From assembly GCF_024380015.1 (NCBI RefSeq), contig NZ_CP101509.1, positions 558,001 to 622,000 on the forward strand: a stretch of DNA of 64,000 nucleotides, in the 5' to 3' direction. Under the pieces are notes generated by a model. The model saw only the letters and a list, made by a program, of their open reading frames with translations, did not search any database and was not told the DNA's origin. A program made the translations under genes and the position numbers. Position 1 is the first letter of the stretch; each line of letters begins with the position of its first letter. This DNA is from Photobacterium atrarenae. Its GTDB lineage: Bacteria; Pseudomonadota; Gammaproteobacteria; Enterobacterales; Vibrionaceae. Below, piece after piece: positions 19,263 through 27,170 of the stretch.

Positions 19263-19307
19263 TGCCTGACCTGCCTGAAATGCCTGAAATGCCTGAAATG
19301 CCTGAAA
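19263..19307. repeat. Tandem 9-bp repeat
   Basis: Four exact copies of TGCCTGAAA (19272-19307), preceded by a degenerate copy TGCCTGACC (19263-19271), directly downstream of the tkt terminator. The run is non-coding on present evidence and could vary in copy number by slippage. Confidence 0.85.
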
Positions 19308-19342
19308 TGCAGGTAAGTGTGCCAGCAACGAAGACCGACATC

Positions 19343-19579
19343 CTATTTTTGTTTCGCCTTGCCCGCGCAGCTGTGTTGTTGTTCTGCCACAGTGTTCGGT
19401 GGCATTGCCGTCAGGCGATCCAGCCCGATATCTTCCCGAAGATGTGCCGGGAGATCGGTCAGATAGTGGGTACGGCGTTTTTGCTGACGCCAGCACTGAT
19501 ACAAAGAAAACCCTCGCTTAACTGAAGCCACCACCTGCTGCATGGTTGGAAATACAGGTTCAAACGTTGTCATACGCAT
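19343..19579 (-). CDS. DUF1127 (YjiS-like) small protein
   Basis: 78 aa. The core YQCWRQQKRRTHYLTDLPAHLREDIGLDR matches the DUF1127 family, small basic proteins thought in some bacteria to bind RNA or act in stress responses. It is divergent from the LysR-type gene, a pairing common in Vibrionaceae, and may be its target. A second in-frame ATG six bases on could be the true start. The C-terminal tail (PPNTVAEQQHSC and onward) is low-complexity. Confidence 0.7.
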   Translation of the reverse strand: MRMTTFEPVFPTMQQVVASVKRGFSLYQCWRQQKRRTHYLTDLPAHLREDIGLDRLTAMPPNTVAEQQHSCAGKAKQK

Positions 19580-19675
19580 AATTCAGCCCTACTATTGTGT
19601 CTGTATGGGCTTATCTTGGTCCACCAACGGAAAGTGCTCAAACGATCTATCCTGACACTCAGTTAAGGAAAATTT

Positions 19676-20623
19676 ATGTCAAATGCCAATGACGGGCACA
19701 CGCGAATGCCGCCGCTGCATGGACTCTATTATTTCCACCAGGCGGCACAGCTTGGCAGCTTTAAAGCGGCCGCCGAGCATTTGTTTGTCACCGCTGCGGC
19801 GATCAGCCAGCAAATCCGGCTACTTGAAGAGTGGCTGGAAACGCCCTTGTTCTACCGCCAGCATCGCAAAATCACCCTGACACCCGAAGGCCAAACGCTG
19901 TTTGAACATACCCAGCAGGGATTCACGGCGATTCAAAACGGCCTGTGGTTACTCAACCAAGATCCGGAGCCGCAGCGGCTATCTTTATCCACCCTGCCCT
20001 CTTTCTCCCAGCACTGGCTGGTGCCCCGGATGAACACCTTTCGAGAAGAGCACCCGGATCTGTCCGTCTTGGTGGAATCGAAAACTGAGCTACAAACCTT
20101 TGCCCAGTCCTCCATTGATCTCTGTATCCGCTACGGGGAAGGTCGTTACACCGATCTGACCAGCCAATGGCTGATGGATGACTTGCTTTATCCAGTGTGT
20201 CATCCGCTTTATCAAGAACAACATCAAATCTATACCATCGATGATCTGCAACGAGTGCATCTGATTGGCGATATCTGGCCGGATATGGACTGGCAACGCT
20301 GGCTGACGCTAGTCGGCGTCAAAGGTGGCACCACGGCGTTGGCCTATGATGGTGCCAATTATGTGCTGGAAGGGGCACTGTCAGTACAGGGGGTCGCGCT
20401 GGCCCGCCACACCCTGGCCCAGCGCTATCTGAAAGAAGGGAAACTGGTTCGTATCGATAATATTGCGGTCAAACCCACGTTTCGCTATCACTTGTGCGCG
20501 CCGCAAGGGTATTTCAGGCGTAGGAAAGTGATCGCCTTCTGCGACTGGATCCGTCGCCAGGCCGAAGCCTTCCGGCAAACGTTACCGGCCGATCTGACCA
20601 TCATTGAGGCAACATCGCGATAA
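19676..20623 (+). CDS. LysR-family regulator, GcvA subgroup
   Basis: 315 aa. The N-terminal winged HTH (LHGLYYFHQAAQLGSFKAAA, then FVTAAAISQQIRLLEEWL) has the GcvA-type pattern, followed by a LysR substrate-binding domain (LSLSTLPSFSQHWLVPR). The SD AAGGAAA is well placed. It is divergent from the DUF1127 gene across 96 bp, so it probably controls that gene and itself. The effector is unknown. Confidence 0.85.
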   Translation: MSNANDGHTRMPPLHGLYYFHQAAQLGSFKAAAEHLFVTAAAISQQIRLLEEWLETPLFYRQHRKITLTPEGQTLFEHTQQGFTAIQNGLWLLNQDPEPQRLSLSTLPSFSQHWLVPRMNTFREEHPDLSVLVESKTELQTFAQSSIDLCIRYGEGRYTDLTSQWLMDDLLYPVCHPLYQEQHQIYTIDDLQRVHLIGDIWPDMDWQRWLTLVGVKGGTTALAYDGANYVLEGALSVQGVALARHTLAQRYLKEGKLVRIDNIAVKPTFRYHLCAPQGYFRRRKVIAFCDWIRRQAEAFRQTLPADLTIIEATSR

Positions 20624-20903
20624 CCCGCCGGGGCCATGCGCAAAGAATTCAATTCAGAGCAGAGGTCTGTCAGACACCCTGGCCCGGTGCACTTCCAGAT
20701 CATCATATAAAAATTACGCTCCGCCCCAGCAAGCAGGGAACTCCGCCGCCCAATTACAGTCAGTACCATCATAGACGCGACATAACCTCACAAAACAGCA
20801 ACAAATCCTTGTCACGCTATAGAAATTTCGTTAGCAGGTTTCATAATATGAACCCTGTTTTTCATGTAAAACAGATCTTAAACCACTAAGGTAGGTACTG
20901 AAT

Positions 20904-21305
20904 ATGACATGGCAACTCTCCGAGCTTCTCCCCGTCCTTTCCGGACATGAAGGCTGGCAGGTTCGTCAACACGAACAAGCCATTGTGATCCAAAATGAAG
21001 ACAACATTGAAGCCTACCTGGCGGTAGCAGGTGAACAAATCCTGGTTGAGGTGCTGCTATTTCCTCAACAACAGGTCCGGGACGTCGCCGCGCTCAACGA
21101 GCACGTTTTACGCACCCATAAAATGTTCCCGCTCTCGACCATCGGGATCAATGAAATTGACGGCGACAGCTATTACGTCGCTTTCGGCTCGCTGTCTTCC
21201 CAATCCAAGCAGGAAAGCATCCTGATTGAAGTCGCGACCCTGTTCCGCAATGTCGAAGCCTTTATTGACCTGTACCAGGAATATCTGATGGAGCGTGCCT
21301 CATGA
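20904..21305 (+). CDS. yjfI: DUF2170 protein, YjfI-like
   Basis: 133 aa, soluble, matching DUF2170/YjfI. It is the first gene of an operon that parallels E. coli yjfIJKLM with a potassium channel inserted. The stop overlaps the start of the PspA-like gene (ATGA), showing translational coupling. The SD is AAGGTAGG. The biochemical role is unknown; context ties it to PspA-family envelope-stress machinery. Confidence 0.8.
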   Translation: MTWQLSELLPVLSGHEGWQVRQHEQAIVIQNEDNIEAYLAVAGEQILVEVLLFPQQQVRDVAALNEHVLRTHKMFPLSTIGINEIDGDSYYVAFGSLSSQSKQESILIEVATLFRNVEAFIDLYQEYLMERAS

Positions 21306-22000
21306 GTGTATGGAAAAAGCTATTTACCGCCATCAAGGGTAGTGCCAACGAAGCAGCCGAGAATATTGCTGACAACCAGGCCCTGCGGATCCTGGATCAG
21401 GAGATCCGCGAAGCCAAAGCAGAGCTGCGTCGATCCGATGAAGCCCTGGTTGGGATCGTGGCCAAGCGCAAGCTGGCACAACAGAAAGTCGAGGCGCTGG
21501 AAAACAGTATCGGTGACTATGAAGGCCATGCCCGCACCGCGATGGAAAAAGGCCAGCAGGATCTCGCCCTTGAATGTGCTCAGAAAGTCGCCGATCTGAG
21601 AAATGAGCAGCAAACCGAGCAAAGCTACCTGGATCAGTTTGTTGCTTCCGAGCAGAGCATGCGCACCAACATTGCCCAAGCCAAAGACAAGCTACGCCAG
21701 TTGGAACAGCAAGTCGATGTCGTCAAGGCCAATGAAGCGGTTCAGAAAGCCCAGTCTGCAGTCTCGGCCACCAATGTCGGCGCCAACGCAAAAATGCACA
21801 CGGCTGTCGAGTCCCTCGAACGCATCAAACAGCGCCAGGCTGAAAAATCCGCTCAGCTCGAAGCCGCTGCTGAAATGGCCGAAGCCCAGTCCGGCAGCAG
21901 CCTGGATAAAAAGCTGGCTGAAGCCGGGATCGGGTCAGCACCAAAAGCCTCGGCCCAGGATGAGCTGGCACGGATCCTCGGCAAGCAAGAGAACGGATAA
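21302..22000 (+). CDS. yjfJ: PspA/IM30 family protein, YjfJ-like
   Basis: 232 aa, almost entirely alpha-helical coiled coil, with the family opening MSVWKKLFTAIKGSANEAAE and a coiled-coil core ADNQALRILDQEIREAKAEL. PspA/Vipp1 proteins are ESCRT-III-like membrane remodelling or stabilising proteins. Its four-base overlap with yjfI and place before the channel gene argue for a complex or shared envelope-stress role. No sigma-54 promoter of the classic pspA kind was found upstream of the operon. Confidence 0.88.
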   Translation: MSVWKKLFTAIKGSANEAAENIADNQALRILDQEIREAKAELRRSDEALVGIVAKRKLAQQKVEALENSIGDYEGHARTAMEKGQQDLALECAQKVADLRNEQQTEQSYLDQFVASEQSMRTNIAQAKDKLRQLEQQVDVVKANEAVQKAQSAVSATNVGANAKMHTAVESLERIKQRQAEKSAQLEAAAEMAEAQSGSSLDKKLAEAGIGSAPKASAQDELARILGKQENG

Positions 22001-22066
22001 TCCATGAAGAAGCGTTTGCCCGCCGTCTTCCCAGCCGCCAGCAGCCATTAACCAGGAGGTTCAGCC

Positions 22067-23089
22067 GTGTCTTTATGGATTATCTTTCGCCAGTGGGCGG
22101 TGAAAAACCTCTCGGATCTCAATGGCAAGAATCTGTTGCTGATCCTGCTGGGTTATGTCGTGCTGAACTGGCTGCTGCTCAAACTGGCGGGTGAGCACGC
22201 GATTACCGACTCACTGACCGACTACATCTATTACCTGTTTGTGACAGCCTCCACCGTCGGCTACGGGGATATGTCGCCCACCACTCCGGCGGGCAAATGG
22301 ATTGTCTCACTGCTGGTGATCCCCGGCGGCCTCGGCGTTTTTGCCGTCGGCGTCGGCCGGATCGCCAGCCTGTTCCTCCAATACTGGAAAAGTGGGTTGC
22401 AGGGAAAACGGAGCGTAAAAGTGAAAAATCATATTTTAGTGCTGGGCTGGAATGAGCAGCGCACCCTGCACCTGATCAAAATGCTGCAGCATGAGGAAAG
22501 CGGTCGCCGCCCGATCGTCCTGTGCGTGCGTCCGGAAATCGAAAACCCGCTGCCGGGAGAAATCGAATTCGTCCGGGTCACCAGCTTTACCGATCAGGAG
22601 GGCATGGCTAAAGCTGCCGTCGAAGAAGCCAGCTGTATCCTAATCGACAACCCGGAAGATGACATTACCCTCTCGGCTGCGCTGTACTGCACCAGCAAAA
22701 ACCCGGACGCCCACTTGCTGGCCTATTTCAAAGATGAGGGACTGGGCATGCTGCTCAAGCAGCACTGTCCGAATGCCGAGTGTATTCCGTCGGTTGCAGT
22801 GGAGATGCTGGCCAAAGCGGCAGTCGATCCGGGATCAAGCGAGCTGCACCACGAACTGCTCAGCACCACCCAGGGCATGACGCAGTACTCGGTCCATTAT
22901 CCGAAAAACGCAGATGCCACCACCATTGATGCCCTGTTCAACACCTTCAAGCAGCGCTACGATGCCACCCTGATCGGGATTGACTGTGGCCAGGGCGTAG
23001 AACTGAACCCGGCCCTGAACAAAGCTGTTCAGCCCGGTTGTAAATTGTTTTATATCTCAGATGAGCGTATCACTGATTTTCAATGGTAA
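22067..23089 (+). CDS. Potassium channel with RCK domain
   Basis: 340 aa. Two TM helices flank a pore loop with the selectivity filter TVGYGD (residues 63-68), followed by a cytosolic RCK/TrkA-N Rossmann domain starting NHILVLGWNEQRTLHLI and a C-terminal lobe. Overall this is a two-TM gated K+ channel. The start is GTG with a near-perfect AGGAGGT SD. It lies inside the yjf operon, which E. coli lacks, suggesting coupling of K+ flux or membrane potential to the PspA-like stress system. A Gly in the GWNEQ loop departs from the classical GxGxxG, so nucleotide binding may be altered. Confidence 0.87.
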   Translation: MSLWIIFRQWAVKNLSDLNGKNLLLILLGYVVLNWLLLKLAGEHAITDSLTDYIYYLFVTASTVGYGDMSPTTPAGKWIVSLLVIPGGLGVFAVGVGRIASLFLQYWKSGLQGKRSVKVKNHILVLGWNEQRTLHLIKMLQHEESGRRPIVLCVRPEIENPLPGEIEFVRVTSFTDQEGMAKAAVEEASCILIDNPEDDITLSAALYCTSKNPDAHLLAYFKDEGLGMLLKQHCPNAECIPSVAVEMLAKAAVDPGSSELHHELLSTTQGMTQYSVHYPKNADATTIDALFNTFKQRYDATLIGIDCGQGVELNPALNKAVQPGCKLFYISDERITDFQW

Positions 23090-23152
23090 CCCTTTCAAAC
23101 TTTCATATTTACACCCGGAAAACCGGCGGTGCCATCGCGCTGAGGAGAATGT

Positions 23153-23785
23153 ATGTTTAATTGGTTGAAAAAGAAAAAGCCCGAACGGAAACAACCGGAT
23201 GCACCGGAAATTCTCGGACTACGGTTGGGCGGCGCATTCGAGCTCGATGATCTCAAACTGCGCTTGATTGAACCGGATCTCATCATCGAAGGCGCGGCCC
23301 GCACCCAGCTCATCAAAGCCGTCGGTGCCGTTGAACTGGATGAGCAAACCAGATTACTGCGCTATTACACCGACGATGACGGCTTTATCCAGGTGCTCAC
23401 CCACGGCCCTGGCGAGAGTGATGTCAGCGAGGTCAAACTCTACTATTTCTACGATAGCAAACCGATTGACAACGACACCGCCTGGGAGCACCTGCTTAAT
23501 GATCAACTGATCCAGCCGCACTGGGAATTGGAAGGCCATACCTTCGACAAGGTGTGGGAAAACACCCGTCCGGTCGTCATGACCGAAAAGACCTGGCAGG
23601 AAAACGGCGCGATTACGGAAACCGACCAGTTCGTAATGGTTTATGATCGCGACATTGGCAACGATATCTTCGAATCATTATTTGTGGCCGGTGAAGAGAA
23701 AATTATTCATCACCGGGCAGAACGGTCACTGGTGATCAGTACCGGTATCAACCTGACCCCAACCGATTTTAAACTGATTGGCTAA
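23153..23785 (+). CDS. yjfK: DUF2491 protein, YjfK-like
   Basis: 210 aa, soluble, starting MFNWLKKKKPERKQ and matching the YjfK family. It belongs to the same operon with 63 bp upstream and 27 bp downstream. Strong SD (GAGGAGAAT). Function unknown. Confidence 0.8.
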   Translation: MFNWLKKKKPERKQPDAPEILGLRLGGAFELDDLKLRLIEPDLIIEGAARTQLIKAVGAVELDEQTRLLRYYTDDDGFIQVLTHGPGESDVSEVKLYYFYDSKPIDNDTAWEHLLNDQLIQPHWELEGHTFDKVWENTRPVVMTEKTWQENGAITETDQFVMVYDRDIGNDIFESLFVAGEEKIIHHRAERSLVISTGINLTPTDFKLIG

Positions 23786-23812
23786 ACAGCCAGATAACCA
23801 CTAGGAAGCATC

Positions 23813-24229
23813 ATGGAAGCATTCACCCAATCCCTGGCCGGCCTTGGCGCCTTTTTACTGTACTTTATTCTGTCATTGGCCTTTCTCATGTTATTTAAGG
23901 TGGTGTACGTCCGGTTCACCCCCCATGATGAGTGGAAACTCGTCAAAGAGGGCCAGAATATTGCCGCCGCTATCGGCCTGTCCGGCTCGATCATCGGCTA
24001 CTGCCTGGCAATCGCCGGCGCTGCCAGTAACTCGGTGAACCTGCTTGACTTTGCGCTCTGGGGCATAGTGGCCCTGCTTGCTCAACTGCTCGCTTTCTAT
24101 CTGCTACGGTTTGGCTTTATGCCACGCATCGTTGAGCGTATCGAAGCCGGTGAAATCCCAGCCGGGATTATCATGGCCGCAACTTCGGTTTCCGTCGGGC
24201 TGCTCAACGCTGCCTGTATGACTTACTAG
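23813..24229 (+). CDS. yjfL: DUF350 inner-membrane protein, YjfL-like
   Basis: 138 aa with four predicted TM helices, including GQNIAAAIGLSGSIIGYCLA, characteristic of DUF350. It lies 27 bp after yjfK and 9 bp before yjfM. In related operons DUF350 proteins accompany PspA-like, channel and ATP-grasp genes; their activity is unknown. Confidence 0.85.
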   Translation: MEAFTQSLAGLGAFLLYFILSLAFLMLFKVVYVRFTPHDEWKLVKEGQNIAAAIGLSGSIIGYCLAIAGAASNSVNLLDFALWGIVALLAQLLAFYLLRFGFMPRIVERIEAGEIPAGIIMAATSVSVGLLNAACMTY

Positions 24230-24238
24230 GAGCCCGGC

Positions 24239-24874
24239 ATGAAACGAAGCAAACAGGTGGTCTTGCCCAGCATGCGCAAGGACGGCATGCGATCAAACTG
24301 GCGAATGGGCAGCGCCGCACCAATTTCCGTCGCATTCGCCGGCGTGATGCTGTCAGGATGTAGTGACAACGGCACTGATACCACGATTTATCAGCGTCTT
24401 GATGATTGTATTGACGATAATCCCAACTACAGCCAGGAGTGCCGGGCAGCCTATCAGTTCGCGCTTGAGGAAGCGGCCCGTACCGCGCCCAAATATCGCA
24501 CTGAATATGACTGTAGCGCCGAATTCGGTCTTAATGCCTGTGTTGAGGCGCCAAACAACGATAACTGGTTTATGCCGGCCATGGCAGGCTTTATGTTCGG
24601 CCGTATGCTCGATGATGATCGTCGTTACTATTCCCAGCCGATGTTCCGCTCCTACTATCCCGGCAGTATTTTTTATGACCGCTGGACCACAGCCGACGGC
24701 TACGACTATGGCAAAAGTAGCTACCGCAAAACCAAGGTCCGGGTTTCGCGGGATCACATGAAGCCCAAACCTACGGTCAGTCGTACCATCTCGCGCGGTG
24801 GCTTCGGTTCCACCGTTTCAGCCAAGTCGAGCTGGAGCCGTTCCTCCGGCGGCAGCAAAAGCTGGGGCGGCTGA
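24239..24874 (+). CDS. yjfM: DUF1190 lipoprotein, YjfM-like
   Basis: 211 aa. A long basic leader precedes a hydrophobic segment and lipobox MLSGC (C41), so the protein is probably lipidated and periplasmic. The body has conserved cysteines (YDCSAEFGLNAC) and a C-terminal low-complexity Ser/Gly/Trp tail (SWSRSSGGSKSWGG) typical of DUF1190. It is the last gene of the operon; the yjfC ATP-grasp gene that follows in E. coli is absent here. Confidence 0.78.
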   Translation: MKRSKQVVLPSMRKDGMRSNWRMGSAAPISVAFAGVMLSGCSDNGTDTTIYQRLDDCIDDNPNYSQECRAAYQFALEEAARTAPKYRTEYDCSAEFGLNACVEAPNNDNWFMPAMAGFMFGRMLDDDRRYYSQPMFRSYYPGSIFYDRWTTADGYDYGKSSYRKTKVRVSRDHMKPKPTVSRTISRGGFGSTVSAKSSWSRSSGGSKSWGG

Positions 24875-24897
24875 CAGGGCCTGCAATCAAACCGACC

Positions 24898-24926
24898 ACG
24901 GCCAGCATTTCTGCTGGCCGTTTTTT
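24898..24926 (+). terminator. Terminator of the yjf operon
   Basis: ACGGCCAGCA / TGCTGGCCGT perfect 10-bp stem, TTTC loop and T6 tract. Confidence 0.9.
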
Positions 24927-24971
24927 GTCGCTTATAGAACAGGTGCATGAGGTACGCTAAGTGTTTAGCGA

Positions 24972-26255
24972 TTAACCTCCCTCAGGCGCAAACGGATCTC
25001 TGAAAATGGGGTTGGTCAGGAAGTTCTCGTCGGTCAGGGTTTTGAGAAACGCCACCAGCGCTTCTTTTTCTTCCTGGGTCAGATTCATCTGCACCGGCGC
25101 GCCGGTTGTACTGCCGCCCTCGCGCAAGTCCGGGCTGAGGTTCGGATGGGGCTTCACACCGCTGTTATAGAATTCCACTACGTCCATCAAGGTTTCCAGC
25201 CGGCCATCATGCATATAGGGCGCGCCCACTTCGATATTGCGCAGAGATGGTGATTTAAAGAACCCGCCACCCGCCCCCGCATCCTGGCTGTTATCCGCAT
25301 CCAACCCGTTCACATGAGAACGATCCATGGTGTGGGCCGAAGTCTGGTGACATTCAATGCAGCCCAGCGAAGCACTGTTGCCGACGGGAAACCCGGAAAA
25401 TAGCCGATGGCCCAGCATTTCCTGCTCGGTGAAGACTGCAGCAAAATCCGGGTTGTTCCACGCCCCGGCAGCAAACGCCTGATCAAATTTGGACTGGTAA
25501 GACACCATCGAGCGAATAAACTGGGCCATCGCCAGCGCCATCCGCTCATTGGTGATCGCCTCGTCGCCAAAGGCCTGTTCAAACAGTTTGGGGTAAAAGC
25601 TGGTCAGCCCCAGTTTGACCTCCAGATCGAACAGGTTCATTCCCATTTCCACCGGATCCTGGATCGGCATCAGCACCTGCTCTTCCAGCGTTTCAGCCCG
25701 TTCATCCCAGAAAAACTTACCGGGAGAGTAATACGCCGCATTGGTCAGGCTCATGGAATGACGCCCGGTTTTCCCGCCGTCAAAACCGGTACTGAGCTTG
25801 GCCGGATCCGTAAAGCCGTGTTGCTGTTGATGGCAGGAAGCGCAGGAAACGGAGTTATTGGCCGACAAGCGAACATCGTAGAACAGGATCCGGCCCAGAT
25901 TTGCACCGGCATTCGTGACCCGGTTGGAAAAGGGTGTATTGTCTTGAGAGCGAACATCACCAAACGGCGAAGTCGTTGCGGTGTAGTATCGTGGCTGTGC
26001 CATCAAGTAGGCTTCATAGTCAGGCGCATCTGTGAGTGTCGGTAGTGGCAGCCCATCAATATCCAAGCGCGGCTCCGGTGGCGTTTCTTCTTCCGGGGGT
26101 GTCTCCGGCTCCGGGCCAGAAGCCGGTGGGCTTTCCGTTCCCGGCGCCTCCACCACACTATTATCTGCAGTCACCTCATCGCTGCCGGTATTGTCCCGGC
26201 ACGACACAGCGGACGTCAGTACGACCGCCAAAAGCACCCACTCAGAAGTATTCAT
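24972..26255 (-). CDS. Di-haem cytochrome c peroxidase, lipoprotein form
   Basis: 427 aa from the ATG at 26255 (a GTG nine bases upstream is possible). The signal ends in a lipobox-like AVSC (C19), so it is probably lipidated in the envelope. A Pro/Glu-rich linker (about residues 35-65) precedes the peroxidase/MauG fold with two haem c motifs, CASCH (138-142) and CIECH (299-303), and the FFWDERAETLEEQVLMPI segment of bacterial di-haem peroxidases. It would reduce H2O2 with electrons from a c-type cytochrome, or act as a MauG-like oxidase. It stands alone, convergent with the yjf operon. Confidence 0.87.
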   Translation of the reverse strand: MNTSEWVLLAVVLTSAVSCRDNTGSDEVTADNSVVEAPGTESPPASGPEPETPPEEETPPEPRLDIDGLPLPTLTDAPDYEAYLMAQPRYYTATTSPFGDVRSQDNTPFSNRVTNAGANLGRILFYDVRLSANNSVSCASCHQQQHGFTDPAKLSTGFDGGKTGRHSMSLTNAAYYSPGKFFWDERAETLEEQVLMPIQDPVEMGMNLFDLEVKLGLTSFYPKLFEQAFGDEAITNERMALAMAQFIRSMVSYQSKFDQAFAAGAWNNPDFAAVFTEQEMLGHRLFSGFPVGNSASLGCIECHQTSAHTMDRSHVNGLDADNSQDAGAGGGFFKSPSLRNIEVGAPYMHDGRLETLMDVVEFYNSGVKPHPNLSPDLREGGSTTGAPVQMNLTQEEKEALVAFLKTLTDENFLTNPIFRDPFAPEGG

Positions 26256-26540
26256 CAGAAACACCCCGACCTAGCCAAGTTTTTTTAATTGTATTGAGCG
26301 CACCTGCGACACATCACGGATCACGCTTTCCATGACTCTAGCAGGCTGTTGGGTGTCTCATTTCTGACTCATGAGAGGATGCCGCTCAAGGGCCCAGGCA
26401 TTGCTCCAGGGGCTTCAAGCAAACAGGAAACGGTGGGGCATTTCCGAGAGTAATCAAGGGATTATACCAATCAAAAACTCTAACGCAGTTATCGAGCATT
26501 TGAACAAGCTAGGATGACCAGTTATTTACTGCGATTGGTA
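26256..26540. other. Intergenic region containing a MITE
   Basis: The left 200 bp carries no gene or structure I recognise and should hold the peroxidase promoter; the right end is a 76-bp MITE described separately. Confidence 0.5.
26465..26540. mobile_element. Short MITE with TACCAATC termini
   Basis: 76 bp bounded by TACCAATC and GATTGGTA, with TTA immediately outside both ends (26462-26464 and 26541-26543), either a 3-bp target duplication or the outer part of the terminal repeat. The interior (AACGCAGTTATCGAGCATTT) matches a repeat I remember as frequent in Photobacterium and Vibrio genomes. A partial copy of its right end lies at 41115-41143. It has no coding capacity and would be mobilised in trans. 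Confidence 0.75.
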
Positions 26541-26855
26541 TTAGACTTTGGTATTGAGCAAATTACCGGTCATCTCGTTGCTGCGCTGGATCACATTGGC
26601 ACCGGCCTGGTTATAGGTTTTGGCCTGGAGCAAATCGACTACGGCATTGACCGGATCGGGACGTTGCACCGGCGCTTGCCCTGCCGGGGTACTTAGCTGA
26701 GTATTCTGTGCCGCAGCCGCCGGATTGGCGCTCGACGCCGCTGCGTCCTGCGCAGCCGGCAGACTGGCATCATGGATTTTTCGGGCTGCCGAATTGGCTA
26801 TCCCTTGCGCCTGGTTCAGCAACTGAACTCCAGAGTGATGCGCTGAAATCGTCAT
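26541..26855 (-). CDS. Small protein with flagellar rod/hook C-terminal-like helix
   Basis: 104 aa. The N-terminal heptad-like helix (SGVQLLNQAQGIANSAARKI), Ala/Pro-rich middle and C-terminal DPVNAVVDLLQAKTYNQAGA...LLNTKV resemble small proteins that share the terminal helices of flagellar axial proteins (FlgC/FlgG type). No flagellar genes are nearby, so the role is unknown. SD AAGGA. Its stop codon TAA is formed by the TTA at the MITE boundary, so the insertion either reused the native stop or slightly changed the C-terminus. It may form a two-gene unit with the 55-aa ORF 14 bp upstream. Confidence 0.6.
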   Translation of the reverse strand: MTISAHHSGVQLLNQAQGIANSAARKIHDASLPAAQDAAASSANPAAAAQNTQLSTPAGQAPVQRPDPVNAVVDLLQAKTYNQAGANVIQRSNEMTGNLLNTKV

Positions 26856-26869
26856 GGGCCGTCCTTGTC

Positions 26870-27037
26870 TTACCGGTCAATAGAAGTGTGTCCATGATGG
26901 GCCAGCAACCGGGCGTTGTCAAATCGCCCGGCGTCTCTCAAACCATCAGCAATTTCCTCACAGAAGTAGCGTGCCGCGCTGACAAAGCGAAGAAAATTCA
27001 GCGCACCAGAAACGAATCCTCGCGACAGGCTTGTCAT
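26870..27037 (-). CDS. Possible 55-aa small protein
   Basis: A short frame MTSLSRGFVSGALNFLRFVS...LLAHHGHTSIDR with an amphipathic helix. Its stop codon sits right next to the SD of the following 104-aa gene on the same strand, which supports a tight operon. The start has no clear SD and I recognise no family, so it remains tentative. Confidence 0.35.
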   Translation of the reverse strand: MTSLSRGFVSGALNFLRFVSAARYFCEEIADGLRDAGRFDNARLLAHHGHTSIDR

Positions 27038-27170
27038 TAAAATATACAGGGTGAAACCAGTGAAGCTTTGGGAGCTCAATTAATTTTATCACCGAAAAGC
27101 AGGAAAATAGCCCGTGAACCATGAATGCAGTAACATATGTGCAGACTTTTCAATCCAAACCCACGCCAAT
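27038..27170. promoter_or_regulatory. Divergent promoter region before the YafY-type regulator
   Basis: About 130 bp of AT-rich sequence (AATTAATTTTATCACC) between the small leftward ORFs and the WYL regulator. It probably holds promoters for both sides; no operator palindrome is evident. Confidence 0.4.

Noticed and set aside
19263..19307. Repeat run considered as a CRISPR
   Set aside because: Nine-base units are directly adjacent with no spacers and no cas genes are present.
19221..19496. 91-codon leftward frame with Phe-Gln-Ala repeats
   Set aside because: It arises from translating the 9-bp tandem repeat and the tkt terminator, and overlaps the better supported DUF1127 gene.
20624..20903. 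Sigma-54 promoter before the PspA-like operon
   Set aside because: The psp analogy suggested one, but no TGGCAC-N5-TTGC match was found.
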